DNA of 64,000 nt, taken from DATFVA01 sp963721075 (GTDB taxonomy: Bacteria; Bacteroidota; Ignavibacteria; Ignavibacteriales; Ignavibacteriaceae). Where the stretch lies: positions 186,001-250,000 of the forward strand of contig CAVRHV010000005.1 of the NCBI GenBank assembly GCA_963721075.1, in the 5' to 3' direction. Shown here piece by piece: positions 63,696 through 64,000 of the stretch. The notes beneath the pieces were generated by a model. That model did not search any database and was not told the origin of the DNA. It worked only from the letters and a program-made list of their open reading frames with translations. The number at the start of each line of letters is the position of its first letter. Position 1 is the stretch's first letter. A program made the translations under genes and the position numbers.

Positions 63696-64000
63696 ATCCA
63701 TAGACGCCCTGAGAGGAGAGCTTTCAAAGATCAGGTCCGGAAAAGCTACAACTGCACTGCTGGACGGAATAAAAGTAGATTATTACGGTAATATGACTCC
63801 CGTAAATCAGGTTGGAAACCTGAATGTTCTGGATGCTCATACTCTCTCATTCACGCCATGGGATAAATCTGTGTTGAATGCGGTTGATAAAGCTATACTT
63901 GAAGCAAACATAGGATTGAACCCGGTAAGCGACGGGACGAACCTTAAGATTCCTATTCCACCCCTTAATGAAGAGAGAAGAAAGGAGCTTGTAAAACTGG
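63655..64000 (+). CDS. frr: Ribosome recycling factor (partial)
   Basis: From the ATG at 63655 the frame reads MEQILKDAKSRMDKSIDALRGELSKIRSGKA, then LLDGIKVDYYGNMTPVNQV and IGLNPVSDGTNLKIPIPPLNEERRKELVK, unmistakable RRF motifs. RRF with EF-G splits post-termination ribosomes. It is cut off by the right edge after about 115 residues. AGAGGA lies just before the ATG. Confidence 0.96.
   Translation, partial: MEQILKDAKSRMDKSIDALRGELSKIRSGKATTALLDGIKVDYYGNMTPVNQVGNLNVLDAHTLSFTPWDKSVLNAVDKAILEANIGLNPVSDGTNLKIPIPPLNEERRKELVKL

Noticed and set aside
1..64000. CRISPR arrays, tRNA or rRNA genes
   Set aside because: No regularly spaced direct repeats of CRISPR length, and no T-loop (GGTTCGAATCC-like) or rRNA signature was noticed while reading both strands.

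Overview
The window reads as a chromosomal segment from a member of the Ignavibacteria (Bacteroidota/Chlorobi group), probably a metagenome or long-read assembly. Evidence: secreted proteases end in the NYPNPFNP-type type IX secretion (T9SS) sorting domain typical of this group, there are many lipoproteins and outer-membrane barrels, a LytS/LytTR-type two-component system, and moderate to low GC. No tRNA, rRNA, CRISPR array, prophage or intact insertion sequence was found. A dominant technical feature is about twenty single-base frameshifts spread evenly through conserved genes (AmpG, SSS symporter, ZnuA, ZnuB, deoxyhypusine-synthase-like protein, response regulators and others), often at homopolymers. 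They look like consensus indel errors, so broken genes are annotated across their full restored span.

Layout. 1-6.6 kb: cytochrome bd oxidase (cydA, partial cydB), an M6-like peptidase, a sorbosone-dehydrogenase-like lipoprotein, PspC, YciI and DUF819 proteins. 6.6-12 kb: a minus-strand peptidoglycan-recycling operon (amino-sugar kinase, AmpG permease, serine hydrolase, NagZ-like GH3). 12-15.7 kb: a SufS-like PLP enzyme, a cytidylate-kinase-like protein and a beta-propeller lipoprotein. 15.7-26.4 kb: all minus strand, a probable carboxylic-acid catabolic locus (FabG, a KAS III-like protein, sodium symporter, acyl-CoA ligase, then a lipoprotein, an outer-membrane barrel, an alpha/beta hydrolase lipoprotein and a CoA-acylating aldehyde dehydrogenase) headed by a GbsR/MarR regulator. 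Near-identical 26-bp palindromes precede the regulator and fabG. 26.5-29.6 kb: LiaF-like protein, LytS-type kinase and LytTR regulator, with an 11-bp tandem repeat in between.

30-35 kb: a metal (zinc/manganese type) uptake operon: small His-rich membrane protein, outer-membrane barrel, ZnuA, ZnuC, ZnuB. 35-41 kb: M6 metalloprotease with T9SS signal, alpha/beta hydrolase, an orphan PD-(D/E)XK nuclease-like protein and a single-domain response regulator. 41-50 kb: metG, a subtilisin-like T9SS cargo, three parvulin/SurA-type chaperones and MoxR. 50-59.7 kb: AI-2E family permease, NifU-like and Mrp Fe-S factors, ppk1, a bacterial deoxyhypusine-synthase homologue, an NAD-dependent epimerase and envelope proteins. 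60-64 kb: the translation block rplM-rpsI-rpsB-tsf-pyrH-frr (frr cut by the window end).

The best candidates for less described biology are the regulator/paired-palindrome/KAS III-like locus, the acylating aldehyde dehydrogenase with a microcompartment-style C-terminal tail and no shell genes nearby, the His-rich protein heading the metal operon, and the orphan PD-(D/E)XK protein.
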